Positions 1 through 8,946 of a stretch of DNA of 43,852 nucleotides are shown here, piece after piece. Made by a program: the position numbers and the translations under genes. How positions within the stretch are numbered: the first letter of the stretch is position 1; each line of letters starts with the position of its first letter. The DNA lies in NCBI GenBank assembly GCA_005240145.1, contig SBAS01000097.1, forward strand, positions 1 to 43,852, in the 5' to 3' direction. The DNA comes from Nitrosomonadales bacterium. GTDB taxonomy: Bacteria; Pseudomonadota; Gammaproteobacteria; Burkholderiales; SG8-39. Under the pieces are notes generated by a model, which was given only the letters and a program-made list of their open reading frames with translations, was not told the DNA's origin and did no database searches.

Positions 1-121
1 CGGTCGCGACCGACACCCGGTGACCGGCGGCGCGCAGGAAGCGCGCGTAGCGCTGCGCGGTGTGCAGGTTGCCGGTGCGCGAGCCGGCGCCGGTCGGCGA
101 GAGGATGGTGATGCGTGCCAT
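1..121 (-). CDS. senB: Selenosugar synthase SenB (glycosyltransferase), 5' end only
   Basis: Only the first 40 codons are in the window; the gene continues beyond base 1. The N-terminus starts with a hydrophobic beta-strand (ARITILSP) followed by GAGSRTGNLHTAQRYARFL and AGHRVSVAT, the Rossmann-type opening of GT-B glycosyltransferases and of the SenB family in particular. SenB is known to couple selenophosphate to a UDP-amino sugar, making the selenosugar that donates selenium in selenoneine synthesis. The call rests on this short N-terminus plus its position head-to-head with senA, only 24 bp away, and with senC following. The ATG at 119-121 is the only reasonable start. A generic family 4 glycosyltransferase is the alternative if the neighbours were ignored. 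Confidence 0.8.
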   Translation of the reverse strand, partial: MARITILSPTGAGSRTGNLHTAQRYARFLRAAGHRVSVAT

Positions 122-145
122 GGGCCTGGGCTAGACTAACGGCAG

Positions 146-1219
146 ATGTTAGCCGACCCGGCGCAACTCGAGCGTGACCTGCTGGATGGCCGCGCGCGCG
201 CAGAGCGCGTCACCGCGGATCTCGATGGCGAGCGCCTGCTCGGACCGAAGCTCGCGATCGTCAACCCGCCGCTCTGGGAAATCGGTCACGTCGCCTGGTT
301 CCAGGAGTACTGGTGCCTGCGGCTGCGGCGCGACGGCACGCGCGCCGAATCCCTGCTCACCGGCGCCGATGCGCTTTACGATTCGGCCAAAGTCGCGCAC
401 GACACCCGCTGGGACCTGCCGCTGCCTGACCTCGCCGCGACGCGCGCCTACGGCGCCGCGGTGCTTGGGCGCGTGCGCGAGCGCCTTTCGCGCGAGGGAG
501 ACGACGCCTGGTTCCAGTACTTTGTGCGCCTGGCGACCTTTCATGAAGACATGCACGCCGAGGCTTTCCACTACACGCGCCAGACGCTGGGCTATTCCAA
601 TCCCGTTGCTTTTGGTATTGAGGAAAGAAAAGGCTTCGATCTCGAGTGCGACGGCGGCAAGTTCCTGCTCGGCGCGTGCAGGGAGGAAAGCGGCTTCGTG
701 TTCGACAACGAGAAATGGGCGCACGAAGTCGAGGTCGCGCCGTTTTGTATCGCAGCGTCGCTGGTGACCAACGCGGAGTTCCTGGCCTACGTGAAAAAGG
801 GCGGCAAGCCGCCGCGCTACTGGAAGAAGGAGGGCGGCGCCTGGCTGCAGCGGCGCTTCGAGCGCTGGCTGCCGCTCGCGCCCGAGGAGCCGGTGATGCA
901 CCTCAGCTGGCACGAGGCGCAGGCCTGGTGCGAGTGGGCGAAACGGCGCCTACCGTCCGAAGCGGAGTGGGAGGTTGCAAGCCCGCGGCTGGCGCATGGG
1001 AATCTCTGGGAATGGACGGCGAGCGCGTTCGAACCCTATCCGGGCTTCGTCGCCGATCCCTACAAGGAGTATTCCGAACCCTGGTTCGGCACCCACAAGG
1101 TGCTGCGCGGCGGCAGTTTCGCCACGCCGGAGCGGCTGCTGCGGCCGAGCTTCCGCAATTTCTACACGCCGGAGCGCGCGGACGTGTTCTGCGGCTTTCG
1201 CAGCTGCGCCCTCGGCTAG
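146..1219 (+). CDS. senA: Selenoneine synthase SenA (EgtB-like)
   Basis: This 357-residue protein belongs to the EgtB/SenA family of non-haem iron enzymes; SenA joins the selenosugar to hercynine on the way to selenoneine. The N-terminal DinB-like half carries the iron-ligand histidines: His48 in EIGHVAWFQEYW, and His133 and His137 in the HxxxHxE motif FHEDMHAEAF. The C-terminal half is a formylglycine-generating-enzyme-type fold with GNLWEWTAS and KVLRGGSFAT. A true ergothioneine EgtB is the main alternative, but the flanking senB and selD-like senC favour SenA. Only 10 bp separate it from senC, so the two are likely co-transcribed. The 24-bp gap to senB means any promoter must reach into senB coding DNA. 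No gene for the histidine methyltransferase EgtD, which makes hercynine, is in the window. Confidence 0.85.
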   Translation: MLADPAQLERDLLDGRARAERVTADLDGERLLGPKLAIVNPPLWEIGHVAWFQEYWCLRLRRDGTRAESLLTGADALYDSAKVAHDTRWDLPLPDLAATRAYGAAVLGRVRERLSREGDDAWFQYFVRLATFHEDMHAEAFHYTRQTLGYSNPVAFGIEERKGFDLECDGGKFLLGACREESGFVFDNEKWAHEVEVAPFCIAASLVTNAEFLAYVKKGGKPPRYWKKEGGAWLQRRFERWLPLAPEEPVMHLSWHEAQAWCEWAKRRLPSEAEWEVASPRLAHGNLWEWTASAFEPYPGFVADPYKEYSEPWFGTHKVLRGGSFATPERLLRPSFRNFYTPERADVFCGFRSCALG

Positions 1220-1228
1220 AATGCGGGC

Positions 1229-2278
1229 ATGAACGCACCCGAAAAAATCCGCCTCACTGCTTTCAGCCACGGCGGCGGCTGCGGCTGCAAGATCGCGCCG
1301 GCGATACTTACCGAACTGCTCGCGGCGACGCCGATTCGCGGCTTGCCGAAGGAGCTGCTGGTCGGCACCGATACCTCGGACGATGCGGCGGTCTACAAGC
1401 TGAACGACACCCAGGCGCTCGTCGCGACCACCGATTTCTTCACGCCGATCGTCGATGATCCCTACGATTTCGGACGCATCGCCGCGACCAACGCGATTTC
1501 CGATATCTACGCCATGGGCGCAAAACCGATCTTTGCCTTGGCGCTGGTCGGCATGCCGCTCGACAAGCTACCCGTGGATGTGATCGGCAAGATTCTCGCT
1601 GGCGGCGAATCGGTCTGCGCCGAAGCGGGCATTCCGATCGCGGGCGGACATAGCATCGACGTGCTCGAGCCGATCTACGGCCTGGTCGTGCTGGGGATCG
1701 TGCACCCGGACAAGATCAAGAGAAATTCCACTGCGCAACCGGGCGATGTCCTGATCCTCGGCAAGCCCCTCGGCGTCGGCATCCTTTCGGCGGCGCTGAA
1801 AAAGGGCCAGCTCTCGGAGGCGGGTTACGCCGCGATGCTCGAGGCCACCACCAAGCTCAATACGCCGGGGGTCAAACTCGCCGACATGCCGGAGGTACAC
1901 GCGCTTACCGACGTGACCGGCTTCGGCCTGGCCGGCCATCTGCTGGAGATCTGCCGGGGGTCGAAACTTTCCGGCAGCGTGAAGCTGGACGATCTACCGG
2001 TGATTCCTGAAGCCATCGAATGGCTCAAGCAGGGCGTTGCGACCGGGGCTTCCGACCGGAACTGGAAGGGCTACGGGCAGGATGTCGTGCTGCCCGCGGG
2101 CGCGCCGGAGTGGCAACGCAAGCTGATCACCGATCCTCAGACCAGCGGCGGGCTCCTCGTGGCCTGCGCGCCCGAGGCCGAACGCGCCGTGCTCGCCGAA
2201 TTTTCGCAGCGCGGCTTCGCGCAGGCGCGCAACATCGGCCGCCTCGCGACCGGCAAGCCGCGCCTTACTTTTTCCTGA
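1229..2278 (+). CDS. senC: Selenophosphate synthase SenC/SelD
   Basis: The 349-residue product is a selenide, water dikinase (SelD family), which makes selenophosphate from selenide and ATP. The mobile N-terminal active-site segment is SHGGGCGCKIAP, with Cys18, Cys20 and Lys21 aligning with the catalytic Cys17/Lys20 region of E. coli SelD. The metal and nucleotide-binding features follow: GTDTSDDAAVYKL, TTDFFTPIVDDPYDFGRIAATNAISDIYAMGA and IAGGHSID, then the C-terminal domain with ALTDVTGFGLAGHLLEI and DPQTSGGLLVA. It follows senA by 10 bp and so is named senC, although it may also serve any selenoprotein or seleno-tRNA pathway in the cell. Its 3' end overlaps the 3' end of convergent tesA by 14 bp. 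Confidence 0.9.
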   Translation: MNAPEKIRLTAFSHGGGCGCKIAPAILTELLAATPIRGLPKELLVGTDTSDDAAVYKLNDTQALVATTDFFTPIVDDPYDFGRIAATNAISDIYAMGAKPIFALALVGMPLDKLPVDVIGKILAGGESVCAEAGIPIAGGHSIDVLEPIYGLVVLGIVHPDKIKRNSTAQPGDVLILGKPLGVGILSAALKKGQLSEAGYAAMLEATTKLNTPGVKLADMPEVHALTDVTGFGLAGHLLEICRGSKLSGSVKLDDLPVIPEAIEWLKQGVATGASDRNWKGYGQDVVLPAGAPEWQRKLITDPQTSGGLLVACAPEAERAVLAEFSQRGFAQARNIGRLATGKPRLTFS

Positions 2279-2891
2279 GCAGCGGCGCGAGCGGCTTCCA
2301 GACGTTCTTCAGCACCGCGGGTTGCGCCGCCTCCGCCGGGTGGATGCGGTCGGCCTGGAACAGCTCGGTTTTCTCGGCGAATCCCTCCAGCAGGAACGGC
2401 AGCAGCGCCGTGTCGCGGCTCTTCGCCAGATCGCCGAAGGCGCGCTCGAACGCCTGCGTATAGCCCTCGCCGTAATTCGGCGGCAGGCGCATGCCCACCA
2501 GCAGCACCCTGGCGCCGGCCTTCTGCGCCTGCGCGATGATGGCTTCGAGGTTCTTCTTCATCGCCGCCACCGGCAGGCCGCGCAGCCCGTCGTTCGCGCC
2601 CAGCGCGAGGACGACGATGTCCGGCTTGTGGCGCTCGAGCACGGCGGCGATGCGCGCCAATCCTCCGGCGGTGGTTTCGCCGGAGATGCTGGCATTGGCG
2701 ACGCTATAATCGTAGCGCTCGCGTTGCAGTCGTTCCTCGAGCAGGGCCACCCAGCCGCGCCGCTCCGGCATGCCGTACGCCGCCGACAGGCTGTCGCCGT
2801 AGACGAGCAGAGTTTTTCCATGGGCGGCGGATGCCGCCAACCCAAGGCAGATGGACAACAGCAAAAAAACAATCCTCAGTGCGCGCGGCAT
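2265..2891 (-). CDS. tesA: GDSL-type arylesterase / acyl-CoA thioesterase I (TesA)
   Basis: This is a 208-residue SGNH/GDSL hydrolase with an export signal (residues 1 to about 25, hydrophobic VFLLLSICLGLAASAAHG), so it acts in the periplasm on acyl esters or thioesters. The catalytic serine is Ser34 in YGDSLSAAYG, the oxyanion-hole block is ALGANDGLRG, and the Asp-His pair is in ADRIHPAEAAQ. The open frame runs further upstream, but the extra residues lack any signal-peptide character and lie inside ybbA, so the ATG at 2889-2891 was chosen. That start has no obvious Shine-Dalgarno sequence. Even so, tesA and ybbA are divergent with their first 41 bp overlapping, whereas E. coli has a short gap between the same pair. 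Confidence 0.9.
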   Translation of the reverse strand: MPRALRIVFLLLSICLGLAASAAHGKTLLVYGDSLSAAYGMPERRGWVALLEERLQRERYDYSVANASISGETTAGGLARIAAVLERHKPDIVVLALGANDGLRGLPVAAMKKNLEAIIAQAQKAGARVLLVGMRLPPNYGEGYTQAFERAFGDLAKSRDTALLPFLLEGFAEKTELFQADRIHPAEAAQPAVLKNVWKPLAPLLRKK

Positions 2892-3534
2892 CGGCAAGAC
2901 GGTCAAGAGCGGCTCCAGCGACCTCGTCATTCTGCGCGAAATAGACCTGAGCGTCACGGCGGGCGACGCGGTCGCCGTGGTCGGCGCCTCGGGCTCGGGC
3001 AAGTCGACGCTGCTCGCGATCCTCGCGGGCCTCGATACGCCAAGCATCGGCAGCGTCGAAGTGGACGGCGCCGACCTTTTCGGGCTCGATGAGGACCAGC
3101 GCGCGGAACTGCGTGGCAAGTCGGTGGGGTTCGTATTCCAGTCCTTTCAGCTGCTGCCGTCTCTAAGCGCCCTCGAGAACGTGATGCTGCCCCTGGAACT
3201 TGCGGGTCGCGCGGATGCCGAAGCGATGTCGCGCGAGATTCTTGCCCGGGTGGGATTGGGAGAACGCCTGTCGCATTATCCGAAGCATCTGTCCGGTGGC
3301 GAGCAGCAGCGCGTGGCGCTGGCGCGCGCCTTCTCGGTGCGGCCCAAGCTCCTCTTCGCGGATGAGCCTACCGGCAGCCTGGACGCCGCGGCCGGTTCCG
3401 GCGTGATCGACCTGATCTTCGAGCTGAACCGCAGCTACGGCACCACGCTCGTCATGGTGACCCACGACGAGAACCTGGCGCAGCGTTGCGGCCGCATCGT
3501 GCGCCTGGTGGCCGGGCAGATCGCCGGGAAATGA
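2851..3534 (+). CDS. ybbA: ABC transporter ATP-binding protein YbbA
   Basis: A 227-residue ABC ATPase of the LolD/MacB/YbbA group. The Walker A is GASGSGKST (about 45-53), the signature is LSGGEQQRVALARA, Walker B is LLFADEPTGSLD, and the switch histidine is in VTHDENLA. It forms an exporter with the FtsX-type permease encoded next; the stop codon overlaps that start by 4 bp (ATGA), so the two are translationally coupled. The pairing with divergent tesA is the same as in E. coli tesA-ybbA-ybbP. The start at 2851 is preceded by AAGG about 6-9 bp upstream. The transported substrate of YbbAP is not firmly established. Confidence 0.92.
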   Translation: MDNSKKTILSARGIGKTVKSGSSDLVILREIDLSVTAGDAVAVVGASGSGKSTLLAILAGLDTPSIGSVEVDGADLFGLDEDQRAELRGKSVGFVFQSFQLLPSLSALENVMLPLELAGRADAEAMSREILARVGLGERLSHYPKHLSGGEQQRVALARAFSVRPKLLFADEPTGSLDAAAGSGVIDLIFELNRSYGTTLVMVTHDENLAQRCGRIVRLVAGQIAGK

Positions 3535-6018
3535 AGCAATCGCTGCAAATGTTGTTGCGTGACTGGCGCGCGGGCGAATTGCGCGTGCTGGCCATGGCGC
3601 TCGTCGTTGCGGTGGCGAGCATCACCAGCGTCGCGTTCTTCGCCGATCGCGTGGGCCGCGCCCTGGTGCGCGATGCGCACCAGCTCCTCGGCGCCGACCT
3701 GGTGCTGGTGTCCGACCACGCGTGGCAGCCGGGGATCGCTCAGGAGATCGCGAACCGAGGCCTGAACAGCGCCCGGGCGACGACTTTCATCAGCATGGCG
3801 ATCGCCGGTGAAAACTCTGTGCTGGCCGGCGTAAAAGCGGTGTCCGGAAACTACCCGCTGCGCGGCAGGCTGCGCATTGCACCCGCGGTGAACGCGCCCG
3901 ACGGTCCGGCGCTGGCGGGACCCAGGCCCGGCACCGTCTGGATCGAGGAGCGACTGGTCACGGCGCTCTCCGCCCCCGTCGGTTCCCGGATCAAGCTCGG
4001 CGCCTCGAGCTTCGAGATCGCCGCCATCCTCACGCTCGAGCCCGAGCGCGGCGCCAATTTCTTCAACATCGCGCCACGCCTGTTCATGAACGTCGACGAC
4101 GTGGCGGCGACCGGGCTGGTGCAGACCGGATCCCGTGTCTGGCACTACCTGTATGCCGCCGGCGCCCCCGAGAAGATCGTGGCGCTGGAGGCCTGGGCCA
4201 AGGGCAGGATGGCCCGCGGCCAACGCGTCGAGAATCTGGAAAGCGGCCGGCCGGAGGTGCGCGGCGCGATCGAGCGCGCGCAGCGCTTCCTCGGGCTGAC
4301 CGCGCTGCTTGCCGCGATCCTCGCCGGCGTCGCCATCGCCCTGGGCACGCGCCGATTCGTCGAACGCCACCTCGACGGCTGCGCCGTGATGCGCTGCTTC
4401 GGCGCGACGCAGAACCGGCTGCTGCTGCTGTTCGGCGGCGAATTCGTACTGCTGGGACTGGCGGGCTGCGCACTCGGTACCGTCATCGGGTTCGTCGCGC
4501 AGTTTTTCATCGCCGAGATTCTCGGCGGACTGCTGCGCGCCGATCTTCCGGCGGTCTCCATGCTGCCGGCGCTGCAGGGCTTCCTCGTCGGCCTGGTTCT
4601 GCTGCTCGGTTTCGCGCTGCCGCCGCTGGTGCAGCTGAAAAACGTGCCGGCAGTGCGCGTTATCCGCCGTGAATCGGGCGCCACTTCGGGCAGCGCCTTC
4701 GCGGTCTACGCCGCGGGCCTGGTGTCGCTTTCCGGCCTGCTCATCTGGCACGGGAGATGTCGCGCTGGGCGTGACCGTGGTGGGCGGTTTCGGCGTGGCG
4801 GTCGCGTTGTTCGCGGTGATAGCCTGGTTGGCTTTGCGCTTTTTCTCCGGGAGTTTCTTTTCAAGAAGGATCGGAAAGAAAAATCTCTCTTTGCGCTATG
4901 GCCTCGCCAACCTGCGCCGGCATGCGCGCGGCAACGCGATTCAGGTGGCGAGCCTCGCTCTCGGGCTCACCGCGGTCCTGCTCCTGACGTTCACGCGCAA
5001 CGACCTCGTGGATGCCTGGCGGCGCAGTTCCCCGCCGGATGCGCCCAACCGCTTTCTGCTCGGCGTCCAGCCCGACCAGCTCGCGGAAGTGAAGTCCTTC
5101 TTTACCAGCCGCGGCATCGCGATCCCGGAGCTCAACCCCATGGTGCGCGGCCGCCTGGTTTCCGTGAACAACAGGAAGACCGGTGAGTCCGATTTCACCG
5201 AGGAGCGTGCGCGCCGCTTGGTGGAGCGCGAGTTCAACCTGTCCTTCACGGAGCAGCCGCCCGCGCACAACACCATCACGGCGGGCAAGTGGTTCGCGCC
5301 CGGCGCGCAGGAGGTCTCGGCCGAGGAGGGCATCGCCAAGACCCTTGGGTGGAAGCTCGGCGACGAGCTCACCTTTGCGGTGGGCGGCGATACCTTCTCC
5401 GCGCGCCTGACCTCGCTGCGCAAGCTGCGCTGGGACTCGATGAAGGTGAATTTCTTCGTCATCGGCCCGACCAGTCTGGTCGGCCGTTTTCCTTCGAGCT
5501 ACATCTCGGCCTTCCGCCTCACGGTCGGCGAAGAGCCCTTGGTCAACGAATTGACCGCGCGCTTTCCGAATCTCACGGTCGTGGACGTCGGCGCGGCGGT
5601 GAAGCAGGCGCAGGGCGTGGTCGACCAGGTCATCCTCGCGGTGCAGGTGGTATTCCTGTTCGCGCTGGGGGCCGGGCTGCTGGTGCTGTACTCGGCGCTG
5701 GTCGCCACCGAAGACGAGCGCCGCCGCGAGGCCGCCGTGATGCGCGTCTACGGCGCCTCGCGCGCCCAGGTCACAGGTAGCCAGCGCGTCGAATTCCTCG
5801 CCATGGGCCTGCTCGCCGGGACGCTGGCCACCGTCGCCGCGGGCTTGATCGGGCAGCTGCTCGCCCGCCGCGTCTTCGAACTCGACCTGCCGCCCAGCCC
5901 GGAACTTTGGATCGTAGGCCCGATCGCCGGCCTCGCGTTGTTGTCGCTGAACGCCTGGCTGTCGGCCCGCAAGGTTCTCTCCGCGTCGCCATCGCTGACG
6001 CTCAGGGAGTCGGTCTAG
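3531..6018 (+). pseudogene. ybbP: FtsX-type ABC permease YbbP, broken by a frameshift near 4750
   Basis: The permease partner of YbbA, expected at about 828 residues, is split over two frames. The first part starts at the ATG overlapping the ybbA stop (MKQSLQMLLRDWRAGELRVLAMALVVAV, first membrane helix) and runs through a periplasmic domain and the FtsX core (RFVERHLDGCAVMRCFGATQNR). After SGLLIW the sense changes to the next frame, which resumes with GDVALGVTVVGGFGVAVALFAVIAWLALRFF and continues through a second periplasmic domain to a second FtsX core (RRREAAVMRVYGASRAQV). The shift lies at about 4746-4756 and needs one base removed or two added. Both halves are well conserved, with no other lesion, so an assembly or sequencing error is as likely as a recent mutation. 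Confidence 0.85.
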
Positions 6019-6027
6019 AATCGGATC

Positions 6028-7401
6028 GTGCCGGAAAACTCCCTGCTACTCGTCATTTCGGCGGTCGCGTTCGCGGCGCTTGTGGTCGTCGCCATTCTTC
6101 TTGTCAAGCGCAAAGGGGGCGACCCGCAGGAATCGGGGCGCGCGCTGCGCGAGGAACTGGCCGCCGGCGCCGACCGGACGAGCAGCGCGCTGATCAATCA
6201 GATGACGTCCATCGCCACGGTCCAGAACAATCAGATCGACGGCTTTTCGCGCCAGCTCGCGGAACTCACGGCGGCGAACGAGCGCAGGCTGGTCGAGCTG
6301 CGGGAGACCGTGGATTCCAAGCTGCGGGAGACCAAGGAGGATGCGCGGAAGGGACGGGAGGAAACCGCCGCGGGGCAAAAGCGTTTCGTCGATACCCTCG
6401 GCGAGCGCTTCGGCGAGATTCGCCTGACGGTTGAGACTCGGCTCGACAGCATCCAGAAGGACACCGCGGAAAAGCTGGAGAAGATGCGCGCCACCGTCGA
6501 CGAGAAGCTGCACGAGACGCTGGAGAAGAGGCTCGGCGAGTCGTTCAAGCAGGTGGCCGACCGTCTGGAGCAGGTGCACAGGGGGCTGGGCGAGATGCAG
6601 ACGCTCGCCGCGGGCGTCGGCGATCTCAAGCGCGTCCTGACCAACGTCAAGACGCGAGGGACGTGGGGTGAAGTCCAGTTGGGCATGCTCCTCGAGCAGA
6701 TTTTGACGCGCGAGCAGTACGAGAAGAATGTGGCGACGAAGTCTGGTTCCAGCGACCGGGTGGAATTCGCGATCAGGCTGCCTGGACAAGGCGGTGGCAT
6801 GCCTGTCTGGCTGCCGATAGATTCCAAGTTTCCCGTCGAGGACTATGAGCGGCTGGTGCAGGCCGCTGAACGCGCCGATCCTGTGGCGGTGGAGGAGGCG
6901 TCCAAAGCGCTCGAGACGCGGCTGCGCAATCAGGCGCGCTCAATCCGGGACAAGTATGTCGATCCACCGGCGACCACCGACTTCGCGATTCTCTATCTTC
7001 CGACCGAAGGGCTCTTCGCCGAAGCCCTGCGCCGTCCGGGACTCTCCGACGCGCTGCAACGCGAGTGCCGCGTGACGATTGCCGGTCCCACGACGCTGTC
7101 GGCAATGCTGAACAGCTTGCAGATGGGGTTTCGCACGCTCGCGATCGAGAAGCGATCGAGTGAAGTGTGGCTGGTGCTCGGCGCGGTGAAGACCGAGTTC
7201 GAGAATTTCGGACGGGTGCTTGCGAACACCAAGCGGCAGCTGGAGACGGTGACCAATTCAATCGATGCCGCCGAGACGCGCACGCGCCAGATGGCGCGCA
7301 AGTTGAAGGGTGTCGAGGCACTGCCGGAAGCCGATGCGCAACGGCTCATCGGTTCTGTCGAGGACGATCCGCCGGCGCCGCCGCGGCCCGGGATCGAATA
7401 G
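6028..7401 (+). CDS. rmuC: DNA recombination protein RmuC
   Basis: The 457-residue product has one N-terminal membrane helix (LLVISAVAFAALVVVAILLVKR), a long charged coiled-coil region (about 35-210) and the RmuC nuclease-like domain with GTWGEVQLGMLLEQILTREQY, RVEFAIRLPG and VWLPIDSKFPVEDY. RmuC limits inversions at short inverted repeats and is thought to be a restriction-fold nuclease. The start is GTG at 6028, 9 bp after the ybbP stop; no earlier in-frame start is credible. It may be co-transcribed with ybbAP, though no functional link is known. It ends 7 bp from the end of convergent ctaA. Confidence 0.93.
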   Translation: MPENSLLLVISAVAFAALVVVAILLVKRKGGDPQESGRALREELAAGADRTSSALINQMTSIATVQNNQIDGFSRQLAELTAANERRLVELRETVDSKLRETKEDARKGREETAAGQKRFVDTLGERFGEIRLTVETRLDSIQKDTAEKLEKMRATVDEKLHETLEKRLGESFKQVADRLEQVHRGLGEMQTLAAGVGDLKRVLTNVKTRGTWGEVQLGMLLEQILTREQYEKNVATKSGSSDRVEFAIRLPGQGGGMPVWLPIDSKFPVEDYERLVQAAERADPVAVEEASKALETRLRNQARSIRDKYVDPPATTDFAILYLPTEGLFAEALRRPGLSDALQRECRVTIAGPTTLSAMLNSLQMGFRTLAIEKRSSEVWLVLGAVKTEFENFGRVLANTKRQLETVTNSIDAAETRTRQMARKLKGVEALPEADAQRLIGSVEDDPPAPPRPGIE

Positions 7402-7408
7402 CGGCGTT

Positions 7409-8419
7409 CTACCGGCGCCGCAACGCCTGCGCGGTCCACAACGCGCAGGCCAGCAGCAGCACGGCGCCCGCCTGGTGCATGGCGGCGAGCGGCACAGGCA
7501 CCGCGAGCAGGAGCGTGGATATCCCGAGCGCAGCCTGGATCACGAACATGGCGAGCAGGTGATGCGCCGCGACTTTCGCCTGCGTGCGCCGCGCCTGCCA
7601 CCAGAGGACGGGGATCAGTACAAGCAACAGCCAGAAAATCGAACGATGCACGAGCTGCACCGTCGCCACGTTCCAGAAGAAGTTGCTCCACCACGGATCG
7701 AGCATGAAGACTTCGGGCGGCACCGCGTGGCCATTCATCAGGGGAAAGGTGTTGTAGGCGTGCCCGGCGCGCAGGCCCGCGACGAAACCGCCCGAGAGCG
7801 CCAACAGGAATACGATCCCCGCTACCACCAGTGAGAAGGGGTTGTTCGGTCCTTTTCCCTCTCGCAACAGCGCCAGGGCGAGCCAGAGCTCGATCGAAAA
7901 AATCACCAATGCCAGGCCGAGGTGGGCGGTAAGTCGGAAGTGGCTGACGCGAGGATCGTCCACCAGGCCGCTTTTCACCATGTACCAGCCCATCGCGCCT
8001 TGCAGGCCGCCAAGGACGAACAGTCCGGCGAGCTTCCAGGTCAGAGTCCTGGACAGCCTCCTCCTGAAATGGAAGTAGAGGAAAGGCACGAGGAACACGA
8101 GCCCGATCACGCGGCCGAGCAGCCGGTGGAGGTACTCCCACCAGAAGATTCCCTTGAAACCGGCGAGGTTCATGTCCGGAAAGACCTGGCGGAACTGCGG
8201 CGACGCGCGGTATTTGGTGAACAGCGCGTCCCAGTCCGCCTGCGAGAACGGCGGCAGGGCGCCGACCAACGGCTGCCATTCGGTAATCGAGAGGCCGGAA
8301 TGCGTCAGGCGGGTGACGCCGCCCACGACGACCGTGGCGAAGGTGAACGCGGCGCAGACGAACAGCCAGGCCGCGACGGCCCGCTTGCCGGCGGCGTTCA
8401 TACGGTCGTCGGCGGTCAT
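7409..8419 (-). CDS. ctaA: Haem A synthase (CtaA/Cox15)
   Basis: This integral membrane protein of 336 residues has about eight hydrophobic segments and oxidises haem O to haem A for cytochrome aa3-type oxidases. The conserved haem-binding histidines are visible in EYLHRLLGRVIGL, SHFRLTAHLGLAL, VQLVHRSIFWLLL and AAMHQAGAVLLL. The N-terminal signature VVVGGVTRLTHSGLSITEWQP is typical. The ORF extends upstream, but that stretch is arginine-rich shadow sequence. The ATG at 8417-8419 overlaps the stop of the upstream gene by 4 bp and gives the family N-terminus. Haem A synthesis implies a cytochrome c oxidase elsewhere in the genome; no oxidase gene is in the window. Confidence 0.93.
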   Translation of the reverse strand: MTADDRMNAAGKRAVAAWLFVCAAFTFATVVVGGVTRLTHSGLSITEWQPLVGALPPFSQADWDALFTKYRASPQFRQVFPDMNLAGFKGIFWWEYLHRLLGRVIGLVFLVPFLYFHFRRRLSRTLTWKLAGLFVLGGLQGAMGWYMVKSGLVDDPRVSHFRLTAHLGLALVIFSIELWLALALLREGKGPNNPFSLVVAGIVFLLALSGGFVAGLRAGHAYNTFPLMNGHAVPPEVFMLDPWWSNFFWNVATVQLVHRSIFWLLLVLIPVLWWQARRTQAKVAAHHLLAMFVIQAALGISTLLLAVPVPLAAMHQAGAVLLLACALWTAQALRRR

Positions 8420-8940
8420 GCTTCGCCGTAGAGCCGGTTGATGCCCGTCGTCAGGCTCCCGGCCGCGACGCCGTACACGTGAAGCGTGACGAGCGGCTGC
8501 AGCGTGCGGTTGGAAACCCGGTGATACAGCGGGCCGCCGAGATCGATCTGCGCCAGCTCTCCGGCATGGATCGTCCTTGTTCCGAGGGGTTCGAGCAGCT
8601 TTCCGGGCACGCGGAATGTTTCCTCGGCCAGTTCGCCTTCGGCGACGCCGAAGGCGCACCAGACATAGTGGCCATGCACCGCGCTTTGCTGCCCGGGCAG
8701 CCAGGTGATCGCCGTGATCACGAAATCGTCGTCCGGATCTACGTAGAGGAGATGGCGCATGTAGCGGGCCGGGTCGCCGATCCGATGCTCGGGCCTGAGC
8801 CAGGCCGAACGCCTGCCGACCGCGTTCCGCAGCACCGCGGCCAGTTCGGGCTGGCCCACCTTGCCCTTGATGCAGAGCGTCCTGCCGAACGTCTTGGCGA
8901 CTGTCGCGAGCGACAGAAGGTCCGGATGAACGGGATCCAT
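8416..8940 (-). CDS. Cysteine dioxygenase-type (thiol dioxygenase) cupin protein
   Basis: The 174-residue product looks like a cysteine or 3-mercaptopropionate dioxygenase. These are non-haem iron cupins that oxidise thiols to sulfinates. The iron-ligand pattern is present: two histidines in SAVHGHYVWCAFGV and a third in GPLYHRVSNRT. The lead-in MRHLLYVDPDDDFVITAITWLPGQ matches the family core. It lies between moeA (6 bp upstream) and ctaA (4-bp overlap), so it is probably co-transcribed with both, yet has no obvious link to either. The natural substrate cannot be read from the sequence. Confidence 0.75.
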   Translation of the reverse strand: MDPVHPDLLSLATVAKTFGRTLCIKGKVGQPELAAVLRNAVGRRSAWLRPEHRIGDPARYMRHLLYVDPDDDFVITAITWLPGQQSAVHGHYVWCAFGVAEGELAEETFRVPGKLLEPLGTRTIHAGELAQIDLGGPLYHRVSNRTLQPLVTLHVYGVAAGSLTTGINRLYGEA

Positions 8941-8946
8941 GTGAGG

